DNA of 64,000 nt from Hyphomonadaceae bacterium. Its GTDB lineage: Bacteria; Pseudomonadota; Alphaproteobacteria; Caulobacterales; Aquidulcibacteraceae. Below the pieces are notes generated by a model. The model was not told where the DNA came from, did no database searches, and saw only the letters and a list, made by a program, of their open reading frames with translations. Both the position numbers and the translations under genes were made by a program. The first letter of the stretch is position 1; the number at the start of each line of letters is the position of its first letter. The stretch spans positions 1-64,000 of the forward strand of contig JALHOC010000007.1 in assembly GCA_022843225.1 (NCBI GenBank). The letters run 5' to 3'. Shown here piece after piece: positions 63,747 through 64,000 of this stretch.

Positions 63747-64000
63747 TTAAGATTCCTTGATCTCGGCGCCTACGGCTTTGCCGATGATCACCGTGCGCGC
63801 CAGACCCAGGAACAGCCCGTGCTCCACGACGCCGGGGATGCGCTTCAGGGCATCCGCCAATTCCCCGGGCTTAGCGATTGCTTTAGCATGGGCGTCGAGG
63901 ATGTAATTGCCGCCGTCGGTGATCACTGGCTCGTTCGACTTACCGCTCGTGCGCAGAATGACCTCATCGCCAACACACCCAGTTTCAATGAGCGCGTCGC
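63747..64000 (-). CDS. rpiA: Ribose-5-phosphate isomerase A, C-terminal part
   Basis: The window ends inside this minus-strand gene; 84 codons of the C-terminus are present. Segments such as VILRTSGKSNEPVITDGGNYILDAHA, PGELADALKRIPGVVEHGLF and GLARTVIIGKA match RpiA (the D-G-N-Y-I-L-D block is diagnostic). It interconverts ribose-5-phosphate and ribulose-5-phosphate in the pentose phosphate pathway. The start lies beyond 64000. Confidence 0.92.
   Translation of the reverse strand, partial: DALIETGCVGDEVILRTSGKSNEPVITDGGNYILDAHAKAIAKPGELADALKRIPGVVEHGLFLGLARTVIIGKAVGAEIKES

Overview
The window is GC-rich and bacterial, and its gene content points to an alphaproteobacterium, probably near Caulobacterales/Hyphomonadaceae. 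The signs are a nuoA-B-C-D-E-F order with separate nuoC and nuoD and small genes threaded between the subunits, an lpxC-bamD-ligA run, thrS next to yidD, a Lys-rich 26-residue microprotein ahead of rpiA, and FixK/FNR-type boxes of the form TTGA-N6-(T/G)CAA. The taxonomic placement is inferred from gene order only.

Region 1 (about 1-23500) is accessory. Two direct repeats of about 445 bp (1558-2002 and 22371-22813) enclose about 20.4 kb. Each repeat carries an AlpA-like regulator and a 45-codon companion; copy 1 is intact, copy 2 has a nonsense codon and a frameshift. Between the repeats lie a cytochrome b561-like protein, an L,D-transpeptidase divergent from a Tat-exported YcbK-like peptidase, lipoproteins, a host-attachment-family protein, an ElaB/YqjD-like anchor protein, a phasin-like protein, two P2-type cation ATPases, a DUF5132-like protein, a DUF445 protein, a beta-CASP metallo-beta-lactamase nuclease and an ABC-FtsX-HlyD export system. 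Several fragments are decayed. Most transcription units start with a FixK/FNR-like dyad, and in four of them the dyad centre lies 58-63 nt before the start codon, the spacing expected of class II activation. I read the segment as a low-oxygen or redox stress island assembled by transfer. No integrase is visible.

Region 2 (about 23500-36100) returns to a core-like layout: a YcaQ-type glycosylase, an AsmA protein, a CobW-family metallochaperone with a His-rich loop, a WD40 protein, then a tightly overlapped minus-strand complex I operon. That operon holds nuoA-F plus six unassigned genes and a YciI gene, and it stops without nuoG-N, so complex I genes must be split between at least two loci.

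Region 3 (about 36100-51000) holds an FkbM methyltransferase and a GT25 pair, four minus-strand tRNAs (Asp, Val, Pro, Glu), a K+ channel, a GFA protein, a CaiB/BaiF CoA-transferase, the tdh-kbl threonine degradation pair, a DUF192 protein, an amidase, an HTH protein and a glycosyltransferase group (GT2, ArnT-like, GT2).

Region 4 (about 51000-64000) holds thrS-yidD, a methyltransferase, a NifU/IscU-like scaffold, an SseB-like exported protein, three related small lipoproteins, ligA, bamD, lpxC, a long TPR-like protein, the 26-residue microprotein and the 3' end of rpiA. All functions are inferred by reading motifs by eye; no searches were run.
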